Shown: piece after piece, positions 1-11,900 of the stretch | How the letters are laid out: the number at the start of each line of letters is the position of its first letter | Numbering within the stretch: position 1 is the first letter of the stretch | Assembly (NCBI GenBank): GCA_022885665.1 | Contig: JAGQDJ010000003.1 | Coordinates: 434,001 to 498,000 of the forward strand | DNA length: 64,000 bases | Direction: 5' to 3' | Source of the DNA: Triops longicaudatus | Lineage: Eukaryota > Arthropoda > Branchiopoda > Notostraca > Triopsidae | Translations under genes and position numbers: made by a program | The notes under the pieces: model-generated | Seen by the model: only the letters and a program-made list of their open reading frames with translations | Told to the model about the DNA's origin: nothing | The model's database searches: none

Positions 1-1342
1 CTCTTTTCACTTTCACCATTATTTGAACAGTAAGACGCAAAAGATGAAGTTGCAGAGCTATTTGAAGAGTTATTAACCCATTTTTTCGCTCGTTGAGGTT
101 TAGGCTCGGCAAAACTAGGTTTGACAGTTCTCCAAGAGTCTAAGCTTGGTTCCGAGGGTTGAGCAGTGAAACTGGAGCAAGAGGAGGAGCTTGGGGGCGG
201 GCCAGTGGGCCTTAGCGGGTCGGCTGACGCCGATTTATGCATTGCCAGAGCTTTTTTCTTTGCAAAAGCTTCTTTGACCAAGTCCCGGGCACGGACTGGG
301 ACCTGTAACTTCTCAAGCATAAGTTCTATCTTCTCTTTAGGCACGCCATGGTTGTTTTTCTGCGCCAAAATGCGAGCTTTGTTGCGCCAGGGCGTTTCAG
401 GCTCCAGAATTTCCACCCAGTACCCGAAATCTAGAGCCATGTCCACATACGGCTTCATTTCCCAAGCTTCCAGGTTGGTGTTGTCGATAATAACGGGATT
501 TACTGCTTTCTGTAAGGCTTCAAGGCAACGTTCGCGGTTCCAATCATGCGCCCGGCCCAGTAACTCTCTCTTGTAGTTGTACTGGCCATCTTCCGTGAGG
601 AAGAAATCGTCTGTGCTTAAAACGATACCCGTTGCTCCCTTTAATTGATGAGCAAGGGTGGATTTCCCACTTCCGGGTACTCCTCGCATTAAAACGAGGA
701 CTTTGGTCCCGTTCTGCAACTTGGAAACAATATTTTCTCGCACTGAAAGTATACGGAAGGCTGCAGCTTGAGGATTCAAGGGAGTGGGTTTGCTGTTGGA
801 CTTGGCTGGCATAGAAACAGGTGGTTGTGGCCAGACGTTGGCAACAGGAATCGAGAGACCGGGTCGAGATTCGCTCGGTACATTAAGTTCCGGATAACTG
901 ACGGCGTGAAACTTGTCTGGCTCAGCACTGGTGGCCACTGAAGTTAGAATATCTAAGGCTTCGTCAACTGAGCGATGTAGAAAACAATAAGAAATATCAT
1001 AAGAAATTATGCATTTTAAAATATTGCAAATTAAAAGGGAGAAAAACACTCGATGAGAATATTGACGTTACCATTGCCATGACAATCATCCCATACAACC
1101 GAGACAGTTTCTTTATCCAAGACGGTTTGGAACATTGCAATCAGTTGTTCTAAGGCTGGATCTTCGGGCCTGTTATTACATAATTTTTGTGAAGCCTTAT
1201 TAGGATGAGATGTCATGTGAGTTCGGGGTCGAACGACAAATTCCGGTACTCCATTAAAGGTTGGGCATTTAAAATCTTTCTGGGCTTCACTGAGTGGCTT
1301 GTAATTTGGTCTTGGTTTTGGCATGATAACATATCGTTCCAA
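1..1342 (-). CDS. N4BP2-like protein with CUE and P-loop kinase domains (5' part, runs off the left edge)
   Basis: Two exons are visible: 1342-1048 and 967-1, with the second still open at the window edge. They join in phase (codon split T|TT). Exon 1 ends in a CUE-like segment (MFQTVLDKETVSVVWDDCHG), the ubiquitin-binding fold of NEDD4-binding protein 2. Exon 2 holds a P-loop, GVPGSGKST, near residues 194-202. It is followed by STDDFF and the VIIDNTNLEAWEM stretch typical of the N4BP2/polynucleotide-kinase-like ATPase family (AAA_33). A Ser/Pro-rich linker follows. Full-length N4BP2 proteins also carry a C-terminal Smr nuclease domain, which would lie outside the window if present. The start could be Met at 1342 or a second Met six codons later. 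A good acceptor just upstream suggests a 5' UTR intron. The family is clear; ortholog identity among N4BP2, N4BP2L1 and N4BP2L2 is not. Confidence 0.85.
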
Positions 1343-2039
1343 GTTGGAGCACCGACTGAAATTCTAACAAATAAAATTAAGCACAACAATGCTGACACTC
1401 TGGTAAACATACTTGATTTGTCTTTTTTTTTTTTTGGACGATAGCCCTTAAATCAGCACCGAGCGTGAAAGTAAAAGTGAAGAAGCAAGAAAAACGCTTA
1501 CTGCGCAATTTGTTTACCAAGTTGCCATTTTTTAGTGGTATTTTTCTGTACACATGTAGTTGCGCCCCTACCGCCATCTATTAAGACCTCTATAAGCTAT
1601 TGAAGTAGAAAGGCCTTGGAACTTGCCGCTCGATGAATTTACATTAATTGGTCGTAAAATTTCTTATCCATGAGAAAATGCTTCGAGTTCAGCATAAAAA
1701 TGCATAATTATCGAACAAAATTTTTTTGCCGATGCAGTTGGCATAAGCGGAGTTCTAGTGGAATACTGAAATACAATGTAAATTACGGTGGAACTGAGGC
1801 ACTTATGGCCCTATTACACGGGAGCTGGCGTGCAAGTTTTCATCAATTTTGCCAGCCTTTTTTTTCCAAAAAGGTTTCTGCAATAAAGTTTATAAGCATG
1901 GTTTGCAAGGAGCGCAAGGCTTTTCTAAAACATTACGTAGTAAATCAGCTACACAGAACCCATTTGTGAACTTTTTAGTCCATGCTAAAATTTTATAATT
2001 TTTATAACAACCCGGTGATTAAAGCTAGAAAAAGAAGTT
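1343..2039. other. Gene-free stretch between N4BP2-like start and CDIN1-like stop
   Basis: Both neighbours are on the minus strand, so this should hold the promoter and 5' UTR of the N4BP2-like gene and the 3' UTR of the CDIN1-like gene. The short open frames here have no recognisable domain or splice partner. Confidence 0.4.
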
Positions 2040-3249
2040 TTATATTGCAACATTCATCTTCGTGACACCAGAAGTAGGAAAACAGTCCCGCACCATGATT
2101 CCTTTTTCTTTCCCACGATCAATAACATCAAGGAAGCCAAACCAGTAAATGACCATACCGGAGCCAAATCTAAGATAAAAGCAAATAACAATTTCACACG
2201 AAAAACATCGGGAAAGGAGCACTACCTATTCCAATAACTCCAGAGTTGTTCTTTCAGGTACTCGGCGTGTACCTCAGGGTCGCCAAAGACCGCTTTACAC
2301 TCAATCCAGTTCACTACGAAACCATCGACAGCTATGGGTACGTCTAACTTAATATCTGGAGTTTTGTCGTAGCCTCTGTTCCGTAGATCTTTTTCGTCAC
2401 AAAAGGGAATATCAAACTGTCGCAACATCTTGACTAGCTTTTGTTCAAATTCATGGCCAATACCCCTAAGGTTTAGCATTAAATTACAAATCCATGGAAG
2501 TAGACTAGAAGTAGATATTCACGCTTTTACTGCATCGGCATAAGGGCCATAAAAATCATCTTGCAGGTTGCACTGAAAAATTAAAGAGTTGATGAATAAA
2601 TATATTTTATAAAAAGTTTATATTAATAAATAAGTAAAAACTATACGAAAAACTCATTTAAGTGTTTCGGCATACCATATACACTTCCAAAGCCAAATCT
2701 CTATCTTCAATATCGTGCGTATTTTTCATATACGCTGAAACGAGAGTTCGGGTAGGCGTGATCGCATTTTCTCCAGTCGTAGTTTCCGTCTCGTAATGAA
2801 ACTCCAGAATCATTCTTGCGAGCAGTGCTGGTGGCAGCGCAATTTCATCCGCAAGGCGCAATAAAACTCCAGGTTCGTCACCGTTTGCCACATCTTGTTT
2901 ATACCTGGAAAAAAAAATAACGTTAAAGTATCAGTAATTAAAAAACTATCGGTAAGGTGTTTAATTTGTACCGCAAAAAAAGTTTCTCTACTAATTCTCG
3001 AGCGCTTAAAACAGGATGCAGCTTTTTAGTACGTCGCCGAATTACCAAACTTGCGATACTTGACAAAGTCGACTTGGGGACCCTTAAATAAAAATATTGC
3101 AAAATACTATACAATTGCATTTAATTCCATTAAATCAAGTTACGAAAGTTTGCTTACTCAGGAAATTCGCATACGAGACTGGAGATACATTTTCTCGACG
3201 GGATGTCTTTTAACCGATTTATGATGGTATCATACAAATCTTGCTTCAT
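2040..3249 (-). CDS. CDIN1: CDAN1-interacting nuclease 1 homologue (C15orf41 family)
   Basis: Six exons, written high to low: 3249-3158, 3082-2972, 2904-2676, 2572-2523, 2465-2226 and 2169-2040. All have GT-AG borders and all phases agree. The total is 852 nt, giving 283 residues against 281 in the human protein. The N-terminal half is the helix-rich part. The C-terminal half is a PD-(D/E)xK nuclease fold: RGYDKTPDIKLDVP, then WIECKA, with Asp198, Glu216 and Lys218 as the expected metal/catalytic set. Next comes the family signature SYWNRFGSGMVIYWFGF and the ending RDCFPTSGVTKMN. In vertebrates CDIN1 binds codanin-1, which handles histone chaperone ASF1, and mutations cause congenital dyserythropoietic anaemia. 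The role in an invertebrate is unknown. The gene is divergent from Arp2, about 400 bases away. Confidence 0.94.
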
Positions 3250-3647
3250 ATTACTGCGGTATTTCCATTTGATAAACAAAACAGAGAAGAGAAAGCGCTA
3301 AGCGATGTTTTTCACGAGCACGTACCGCCCTTACCAGCTTTACTACTTTCCCGCTCTTTCGCGTAGCGCGGTATGTCTACGGCGTTTCACTTGACAACTA
3401 GCGATATCTAGTGCTTCTCGAGCTCCCTAACCATAGCCTTTATGGAAGCTACGCTGGAAGTAAGGGAAGCCAGTGGCGTCACGGACCCGGGTTTGGGAAC
3501 ACGCTCCCCTGGGTTGTACACTTGTCCCGCCCTGTTTATGATAACAGACCGACAATTTTCTTAAGACGGGAGGAAACCGCCCCGGAAATCTATAAGTGAT
3601 CAAAAAAAACTTTTATAAACGTTTAAGTATTTTGTAGTGCGTCTGTT
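3250..3647. promoter_or_regulatory. Shared divergent promoter region of CDIN1 and Arp2
   Basis: Only 398 bases separate the two divergent start codons, so both core promoters and both 5' UTRs must lie here. I see no clear TATA box. The middle has a short run of CG dinucleotides around 3350-3395, as expected for housekeeping-type initiation. The call rests on gene arrangement. Confidence 0.55.
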
Positions 3648-5733
3648 ATGGATAGCCAAGGAAGGAAAGTTATTGTTTGCGACAATGGAACCGGAGTAAG
3701 TTAATAAAAAAACGAGGCTGAGTCACCGTCAAAAACATTGCCACTAATTTTACTTTTGTAGTTTGTCAAATGCGGATATGCCGGTTCCAACTTTCCAGCA
3801 CACATCTTTCCGTCTTTGGTTGGAAGACCAATTATCAGAGCTGCCAACAAAATTGGAGATATAGAAGTCAAAGTAAAATACACTTCCTAGTCACTTGCTG
3901 GAGATATTTTTCTTCTAAAATCTGGAATAAGATGTTATTTCTGTTTATAGGGTGCAACTGTCAAAGTAAGAAGCTTAAGCACTAAAATCTCAAGGCCAGA
4001 AAATTTACTTTTAAATAACTGTTTCGTTGTTGACGTGTTTCTTGCCATGCCATTAAAATTGATTACTAATCCGTACTTATTTGTTTGGCAACCATAGGAT
4101 TACCCTAACATGTGTGTAAGTAGCTGTATTTTCGCATAAGTGTCTATCTTGGGTTCTGTGGTTGCATACTGCGAGATATTTTCTGTTTTTGGAATGATTT
4201 TTGGACTGCTGGCGTGACGATTTTAAATTTACATTATTTGGACTAATTTTATAAATTTTTTTTTCGCTTCAAAGGATTTAATGGTGGGCAGTGAAGCAAG
4301 CAAACTTAGATCCATGCTCGAGGTCAATTATCCCATGGAAAATGGCATCGTCCGGAATTGGGAAGATATGTGCCATGTGTGGGATTACACCTTCGGGCCG
4401 GAGAAAATGAACATTAATCCACGAGAATGCAAAGTGATGCTCACGGAGCCTCCTATGAACCCAACCAAGAACCGAGAAAAAATGATTGAAGTAGAGTCTT
4501 TAACCATTAGTTAATTTATTTCTATTTTTTTCCTTGCAAATTTGTTGCAGGTCATGTTCGAAAAATACGGTTTTGCCGGCGCTTATATTGCCATCCAAGC
4601 TGTGTTAACTTTGTACGCACAAGGGCTCTTGACCGGTGTTGTCGTCGACTCAGGAGACGGAGTCACCCATATTTGCCCAGTTTACGAGGGATTTGCTATG
4701 CCGCACCTGACTCGGCGATTGGATATCGCTGGTCGCGATATCACTCGTTATTTGATTAAAGTAAGTGTTCGAAATCGCAAAACTTATGGTATTATTTATA
4801 TTTGATGTTGCAGCTGCTGTTGCTTCGCGGATACGCTTTTAACCACACTGCTGATTTTGAAACCGTGCGTCAGTTGAAAGAAAAGCTGTGTTACATCGGC
4901 TACAATATCGAAACTGAGCAACGTTTAGCGCTCGAAACCACCGTCCTAGTCGAATCTTATGTGGTACGTCAAAAATGGTGTAATTAGCACAGTAGCGTCT
5001 TCCAGTTTTTGTTCCTTTTAATTCAAAATATGTTAATCTATTTTCTAAATTAAACTTTCTATTTTCTAAATTATTTTCTTAATAAGTTGACATTTAACAT
5101 GAAACTCGTACTTTATTTTAAATTTATTTTCTGGGTTTTATTTTGATCTTTAACTTCGTGTATGCTCATAACTGGTTTCCGTAATTTCAGCTGCCAGATG
5201 GACGCGTGATCAAAGTAGGCGGAGAAAGATTTGAAGCGCCCGAGGCGTTATTCCAACCACATTTGATTAACGTGGAAGGTCAAGGCATTGCTGAATTGGT
5301 TTTCAGCACCATCCAAGCGGCCGATATTGACATTCGTCCTGAATTATACAAGCATATCGTGCTTTCGGGTGGTTCAACCATGTACCCTGGATTACCGAGT
5401 CGTTTGGAAAGAGAAATTAAGCAATTGTACCTCGAACGTGTGCTAAAAGGCGACACAGAAAAACTGGGCGTAAGTATTTCTATTATTACCGCGAGATGGC
5501 TTCACAGCTTTACCACTGTTACAGTTATCACAGTCATAATCATCAATTTATCTTTTCAGAAATTCAAAATCCGGATAGAAGATCCTCCCCGGCGTAAGGA
5601 CATGGTATTCATTGGTGGAGCGGTATTGGCTGACGTCATGAAAGACAAGGATTCGTTCTGGATGTCGAGAGAAGAATACCAAGAACAAGGCCTACGTGTG
5701 TTGAACAAACTGGGAGCACGAGCGACGTCGTAA
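3648..5733 (+). CDS. Arp2: Actin-related protein 2, subunit of the Arp2/3 complex
   Basis: Core exons are 3648-3695, 3762-3872, 4275-4490, 4551-4760, 4814-4963, 5191-5469 and 5560-5733. They total 1188 nt, giving 395 residues (human ACTR2 has 394). The first exon reads MDSQGRKVIVCDNGTG, the actin-fold phosphate loop. Later exons hold GVVVDSGDGVTHICPVYEGF (second phosphate loop), TRRLDIAGRDITRYL, HIVLSGGSTMYPGLPSRLE (adenosine motif) and EDPPRRKDMVFIGGAVLA. Arp2 pairs with Arp3 to nucleate branched actin filaments at the cell cortex. Between exons 2 and 3 lie two frame-preserving microexons (listed separately). Leaving both out gives the classic protein; including both gives 406 residues. An AATAAA at about 6000 likely ends the transcript. 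Conservation is very high and the call is secure. Confidence 0.98.
3951..3965 (+). CDS. Arp2: Arp2 alternative microexon a (15 nt)
   Basis: A pyrimidine-rich tract ending in TTTATAG precedes five in-frame codons (Gly-Ala-Thr-Val-Lys), followed by the donor GTAAGAAG. The length is a multiple of three, and the exon would insert after Lys53, just before DLMVGSEAS. It sits in a 402-base intron, longer than its neighbours. Both splice sites look functional, but I cannot show that it is used. Confidence 0.6.
4098..4115 (+). CDS. Arp2: Arp2 alternative microexon b (18 nt)
   Basis: Six in-frame codons (Asp-Tyr-Pro-Asn-Met-Cys) lie between the acceptor ACCATAG and a strong donor, GTAAGTAG. It shares the insertion point of microexon a and also keeps the frame. 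Both carry good splice sites, so they could be mutually exclusive, joint or skipped. Confidence 0.6.
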
Positions 5734-6423
5734 TTTTTCGTTAAAAAAGAAGTCGCCTTTAAGCCAGAAAATGAAAACTAAAAAAACTTGGAAAATATAA
5801 AAGATATCCTTCTGCGTTGAAAGAAATATGCTGGTGGACATTCCTGCATGTAATTCTAATGTTTCCTTTTTACGCTCCCCAATCGGTAATTTAGAACTCT
5901 TAATTTTTCGTTTTTCAAAGAGTCCTTGTTCGCTTCCAAGTGTTCTTGTATGTCCGAGTGAATCAGACAAAAAGTCTCGCCATGAGTTGATTCGATGCAA
6001 TAAAGCCAATTCAAAAATTGACTTCTCACGTGTAGTCGTGTTAAGTACCGGTTGCACCATATCACGTTACTAGTGGATGTAATCTATCTGGCGGTGTTTG
6101 CGTAACTTCGTTTACGATTCTGAGTTCAGGAGTGTGAAGAAAAACCGCTATGTAATTTAGTAGGTCAGTGGTTAGAAATAGCCAACAGCTACTCGCACTC
6201 GTTATCTGCCCATCACGTAGAGTACCAATACATTGTGACGTATAGAGCGGGAAAAGTGTACAGCTGACTATTTCTCACACGTGTTCGCCTTTTTTTCAGC
6301 AGCTTCAATCTTTATCTTTGTAGCATTGTCTTGGGCTCTGAATGTATAAAAACTGCAGGAGATGTATGAATTGTACAGTGTCCACGATTTTGCGGTTCAG
6401 AAAAGTCATAATCACGTCCAATC
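5734..6423. other. Arp2 3' UTR and EndoU upstream region
   Basis: The first part is the Arp2 3' UTR with an AATAAA near 6000. The rest is upstream sequence of the EndoU gene, with a TATA box at 6345 (separate entry) and AGATAA-type GATA-factor sites on the minus strand at 6202-6207 and 6312-6317. Open frames on both strands here look random. Confidence 0.5.
6345..6352 (+). promoter_or_regulatory. TATA box of the EndoU gene
   Basis: TATAAAAA lies 79 bases before the EndoU start codon. This would place transcription start near 6375 with a short 5' UTR of about 50 bases. It is the clearest core promoter in the window, and it fits a tissue-specific, highly expressed secreted protein more than a housekeeping gene. 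Confidence 0.65.
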
Positions 6424-8287
6424 ATGAGGGTTCGGTTAGCTGTACTCCTTACCTTACTGGCAGCAAACGGTAGGATCGTGCAAAATATTTTAACGCCTTG
6501 AATTCTCATTTTTTTTACGTTTCAAGTGTTAAGTTTGTATATTAATTTGTAAGTTTGTTTCATTGATGTATTGCTTCTTATTTTTATTGTTGTTGATACT
6601 GCTAACAAACAATTGGACAGTGAGCTTTTTTAACGATTTTACATTGAATATTCGAGCTTTCGTGTGTTTTAGTAGTAACGTAAATTTATTATATTCTAAT
6701 TACACAAAAGTTGTTCGAGTCTTTCTCATGTTTTTTGAAAAAGGAATGTTCATTGGTGCGTTGCTAATCTCATCTTTCTTTAAGAATACGTTTACTTGTT
6801 GCACGTAAACTTCACAGTAAGACGTCCTTTTCTACACAGGAATTTTTGCTGGATTTCTGAGAGCCAGCACTTCCTGTGACGGACGCTGCGGCGCTTCACC
6901 GGATTCTTCGGCGACGTGCCAATGTAACGCGGCTTGCGCCACCTACGGAGATTGCTGTGCGGACTTCGATTCTCTCTGCAGTTCGCAATGCGCTCAACGC
7001 TGCAATTCTGCTTACGATAATCGATGGGCTTGCCAATGCAACTCCGAGTGCGCTTCTCATGGCAACTGCTGTCCTGATTCCGAAACTTGCGGTGGATCTG
7101 GGGGTAAACGCTTTTTTACATCGTACTTTGCAAATAATAATATAAATTATGGCAAAAATCAACGCCCACGAAAGAAAAACATGAAAAGAGGAAATCTAAA
7201 CGTGCAACATAGTGCATTTCATGAAAGAAAATAATTGACAATAAACCAAAAACTAACATTACGGAAAAACTAGGTGACATTACCGATGCCGATCTTTCCA
7301 CGTTGTCTGAGCAGCTTTTCTCCTTGGACGTCAATTCTGCTGCTGGTGTCATAGTTTACAATGCTCAAGCGCAAACTACATCAGGAAGCACCACCGATAA
7401 AGCTTCTGCACCGTAATTTATCAAAGATAATGTCAGTCAATCGCTACATAACTTGTGTTATTAGTCTTTTCACCAGCGTTGACGAGTCCATTTTCCAGCG
7501 TGACACGTACGCGAAGCTACTTGCTCTGTATGACAATTACGACCCTGATGTCAACGTCGCTGAAACCGCAACTGCTGCAGAAACCGCAGAAGACGACGCT
7601 TTCTTGGACGCTGTTTTGGCCACCGATGTCATGAAAACTACACATCAGTTCTTGGCTGACAAGGGTAACCAAAACTTTCCTTTCATAAAGAAAATACAAA
7701 AATTAACGAAATCAAAAATGAGGACACAACACAAGGCCTATTGACTGATAACGCGTGGGAACTAGGTAAAGCCAGTGCCGACCTTGCTACCTTCAAGCAG
7801 TATCTCAAGTCCATTTGGATCGACTTCTATTCACGTGGATCTGCCGTAGGCTCGTCTGGTTTGGAACACGTGTTCTTGGGTGAGCTGAAAAACGGAATTT
7901 CTGGCTTCCATAACTGGGTTCGCTATTACACCGAAGAAAAGGCTGGCAACATGAACTACTTGGGTTACATCAACCTTATTCCCCTTGAAGACGTACGCTG
8001 TCAAATTCGACAATAATTTCTGAACTAAATTTCTTACTATGTTTCTTAACTTTCAGGATACTGTCATCGAAATGCCCTTGAAATGGAATGGCGTCTACAA
8101 ATCCATCAGTTCCATTTTTATTGGCAGCAGTCCTGAACTGGATTTGGCTTTGCTGACCACTTGTTTCCTCGCTCGACCAGATTCCTTGTGCCGTTTGACT
8201 TCCGGTGGCAAGGTCTTCCACGCCCAAACCTACACCTTAACGTACAACAGTAAAGTGTACGTGGGTAGTGCTTACTTCACTGTCTAA
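6424..8287 (+). CDS. Secreted poly(U)-type endoribonuclease with two somatomedin-B domains (EndoU/XendoU family)
   Basis: Six exons: 6424-6469, 6840-7103, 7274-7412, 7477-7664, 7736-7992 and 8057-8287. They total 1125 nt, giving 374 residues. The protein opens with a signal peptide (MRVRLAVLLTLLAANG). Two Cys-rich somatomedin-B repeats follow at about residues 27-60 and 63-98; both carry the CxCN..C....GxCC.D pattern. The C-terminal EndoU domain has GLEHVFLGE with His257, GFHNW with His271 and WNGVYKSIS with Lys313. These match the His-His-Lys catalytic set of XendoU. Enzymes of this family cut single-stranded RNA at uridines and leave 2',3'-cyclic phosphates. The domain order equals that of vertebrate ENDOU. 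Secretion suggests a digestive, extracellular or glandular role, which is inference. An AATAAA at about 8402 is the likely poly(A) signal. Confidence 0.95.
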
Positions 8288-8920
8288 TTGTTTTCTCTAT
8301 TTATTCCCATTATTTACGTACTAAGTGTGACAATTGTAACAACAGTAATGTAAAGTACTGATAAAAACCGGTAACTTGCTCCTTCGTGGCGCAAACCCTA
8401 TTAATAAATTATGTGAAACCCCACAACAGTTGTTGTAAATATAAAGTGATATATTTTGTGCACTGTGACGTCAACTTTATCACATTTGAAGTAACAAATG
8501 ATAAGCAGTGTGAGATACATGTCTGAAAATCTCATCGAATATAAGAGATCATGTGAAAATTAATTGTTATCAAGCCCTACCATTGGTTATAAATTATCTT
8601 CACCAGGTGTCGCAATTTTTTAAGAGATAGCTTACAAGAACGGTTGGGGAAAATAAAAACGAGCCTCTGTACTCTAAAACACACGAAGGACTGAAACTTT
8701 CCTTTTGGGTCGTGCGTACTGCCTTAAATGCACTCTGCAGAAATTCTGTCACGTACGAGGCTCGTCTGTAACTACAACGCTAGGTATACTGCGGCTACGG
8801 GAATAAATGGCACTAGAGTGCTATACAAAGACTCGAAAGCGACGAGTCATACCCGTTCGAAGAGTTGAAGCAAGTTTGTTGCTAAAAGGAGATTTCAGTC
8901 GATAACAATGAAGTCTTCAT
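8288..8920. other. Convergent 3' region between EndoU and the M13 peptidase
   Basis: It holds the 3' UTRs of two converging genes, including the EndoU AATAAA near 8402. No other gene or RNA structure was recognised. Confidence 0.45.
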
Positions 8921-11900
8921 CTACCAGAGAGTGCACTTTTCAGTGGGGTTCAAACGACTACCCTTGGGGCACTGGAAAACTCTCTCATAATCGAGTAAGT
9001 TCATAATGAACCCGTTGACCCTTTAAATAAACCAGCAATGCATATTAAAACTAACTTTTTCTGGAAAAATTAAAACAAGTCGTAATTTACCGCTCTGGGT
9101 GGGGCGTATGCTCGTCCAATCCCAGTAAAACTGCATACGCTGTAGGTGTTAAAACAGCACAATAGGCCTAAATGAGTCGATTTCATTAAAATAAGTTTTG
9201 TATACGAAAAGTTGTAATTACTTGTGCAGCATTAATAATCATTAGCTGCTCTTGTGTGTAATTCAAGGCCGGCAATAAAGGCTCGTTTAGTCGTAAGCTT
9301 TTATAGGAATCTACAACGGCAGCGATAGCACCAACGTCAGCCAAATTCTCGTTTAAAGTGAGATCTCCATCAACCTTTAGGGACCATGGAAAGTTTAGAC
9401 GCCCAGGAGTTTCATAGCTAGTTTACTTGAAGGACTGTAAACGACCCGTTGTGAGGTACTAGAGTGCGGAATGATGTAGAATACTGATTAACTAGGCACT
9501 GCGTTTTGGCATCGTACCTTTCCCGTGCGATAGGCGAAAGCCAATTATTCATAACTCCGTGTCGGTCGAACAATATTCCTTAAAAATAAAATTTATTTTT
9601 TATAAACGTTTTGAAGCCAGGGAAAAGACATTAAAAATACCTGTTCGATCAAAGGCATGCATCATTTCATGCGCCATGATAAATCCTAACGTCCCGATAC
9701 TTAAATACTTGGGTCCGTCCATGGAAAACATAGGATCGGCAAGTAACGCCAACGGAATTACTATTTAAAATCAAACGAACGAGTGAGACTTCATAAATCT
9801 GCACTAAATTAAATTATACAAGTACCCATGCTATTGAAGTGTTGGAGGTAAAACGCATTTGCAACTGTAGGGTACGACAAAAGCTGCCACGTGACCACGT
9901 TCTCGTCCACTGGTTTGCGAAATAGGCTGAAAAAATCCTTTCTGAAAAGTCGGTACAATTGAAACGTAGCTTCTGCGAAGTCCATGTTACTTGTGCTTAC
10001 CTGGGAATAAATTTCATGTTTTGCAAAATTCAAGATAAATCAAAATAATAATAAATATGATAACAAAAGAAAATTAAAGTATCTTACATTTCCAACACTT
10101 TCTTCAATAAACGTAGCGTTGTAGAAAAACGGAGGTGCCACAAAATTACTTTTAATATTTTTGGCTTTATCCAGTGCCATGGCTTTACTACGGGCATCGA
10201 GCCAATGAGCTTTGCTTAAACCAGCAATCACGGACGATTTCACTACCTGGAACAATTCTTCCGCCTTGATGGGAAAGAGCATGAAAGTTTAACACAGAAA
10301 ACTACAAAATTAAGGTTATTACGTCAAGCTTCATTTTCTCCAGTTTCTCTCGTGGGTGGTCCCAGACGTAAAGTCCACTTAAAGCGTCGCTGTATGCGCC
10401 GTTCGCAGCCTGGACACAAAACTGATACCTTTCTAATCCCGGGGGAGGCGTCAAAATCTCCGAGCCCATATCACGTAAGTACAACATGAGAAGCGTATTA
10501 TGTAGCAACCTAATGGACATTACAATAACATTAGCCTTGTGCGCATTTTTTTCATAAAAAATATAATAAAAGACTGTTACCTTGTGTCAAGAGTACCACC
10601 GAGAAATAACGCGAGTTTTTCCATAGTTTCAGGAAACAGAACATTAACCGAATCTCCTGGTTGGACTTCTGATTCTACCATTTGTTCAAAAAATCGCTTC
10701 CAGTTTATCTGGCAATGATAAAACGTAACTTAGGCTCATTTCGTAAGATTGTTCATGGTTTGAACAAGTGCACTGTCCAAGCTAGGGTTTGCGCATTGCA
10801 CTAGAGGCGTTCGTGGAGTGGAAGCCATGTCTTTTATTTTTTATTGTTATTATTATTTTGCTTATTATGAAAAAAATATTGAAATTGGAAAATATGCAAG
10901 AGCCGCGTTTTTCTTAATAGTAATAACTCGCCTAAGAAAGAGAAGCGAGCAAAATGCAAAACTGTAAAAGACAAGGCTGTCATTCCTCAGACGCCTCTAG
11001 CGACGAATCTGAAATACTAGTTTGTTGTACACCCAATAGATGGCTCTAAGGAAACTTACAAAGCCAAATTTTTGTTGCATTTCAGCAACGGTAAACTGAT
11101 GAAAAATTTCGTTTCGTTGCTGTAAAACTTTCTTCTTTTTGTCTGAGGGATACACATGGTCCAAAAAGGCCATAAGCTGCAATTGCGCGCCAATTTCGGC
11201 ATCGCGTTCAAAGCTGCTGTAATTGGCCCACAGTCCCATTTCCTCCACCATTTGAAACGTCGTATTCAGCTTCTGGAACTTCATACCCTCCTAAAAAGAT
11301 CAACTCTTTCCAGTTTCTATTCTACTTTAAAAAGCTCAGTTTCTCTAATTAGCTTACTTGAATGGAAAACAGAAAGTTTTGACCATCTAAGCTTTCGTCT
11401 GGTTTTAAGTGATGAAAAGAATCGTCATGGACTTGCTCGTGAGCACCGTCCAATACATGGTCACCAAATTCCACCACCGTCCTCTTTTGGCGACCTGAGT
11501 GATCTTTCTCAGCTAGCAATGGTATCGCTTCGAGTAATTCCTAAAATTATTCCTTATAAATACCAAAACAAGGAATATTCGTGAAAAAATATTACGTAAG
11601 GAAAACGAGAGTAAAACTGCGGCATAAGTGCGCTCTGCCGAGGAGGCCCGAGGGCTAGAATGTACTTTGAAGAATTATGTGTATCGACTTGCAGCATAAC
11701 GTCAAAGAGTGGTGCTCCGTTGACATTAAATATTTCTGTTAAGTAATCGGCAAGTTCGAACTTGGCTCCGTCCCACTCGCTAGCTTTCGGAAACCCACCC
11801 AAGCTTAAAGCCAGCTTTTTTACTGAAACAAAACAAACAGCAATAAGACATGAAATACCAACATTTCAATCGGAAGTTTACTGGCTTCTTTCCGTGCGGG

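Noticed and set aside
8908..9010. Apparent start of a plus-strand gene (ATG near 8908 followed by a GTAAGT)
   Set aside because: The same bases are the final M13 exon on the minus strand, ending in the conserved CxxW motif; the plus-strand reading is coincidence.
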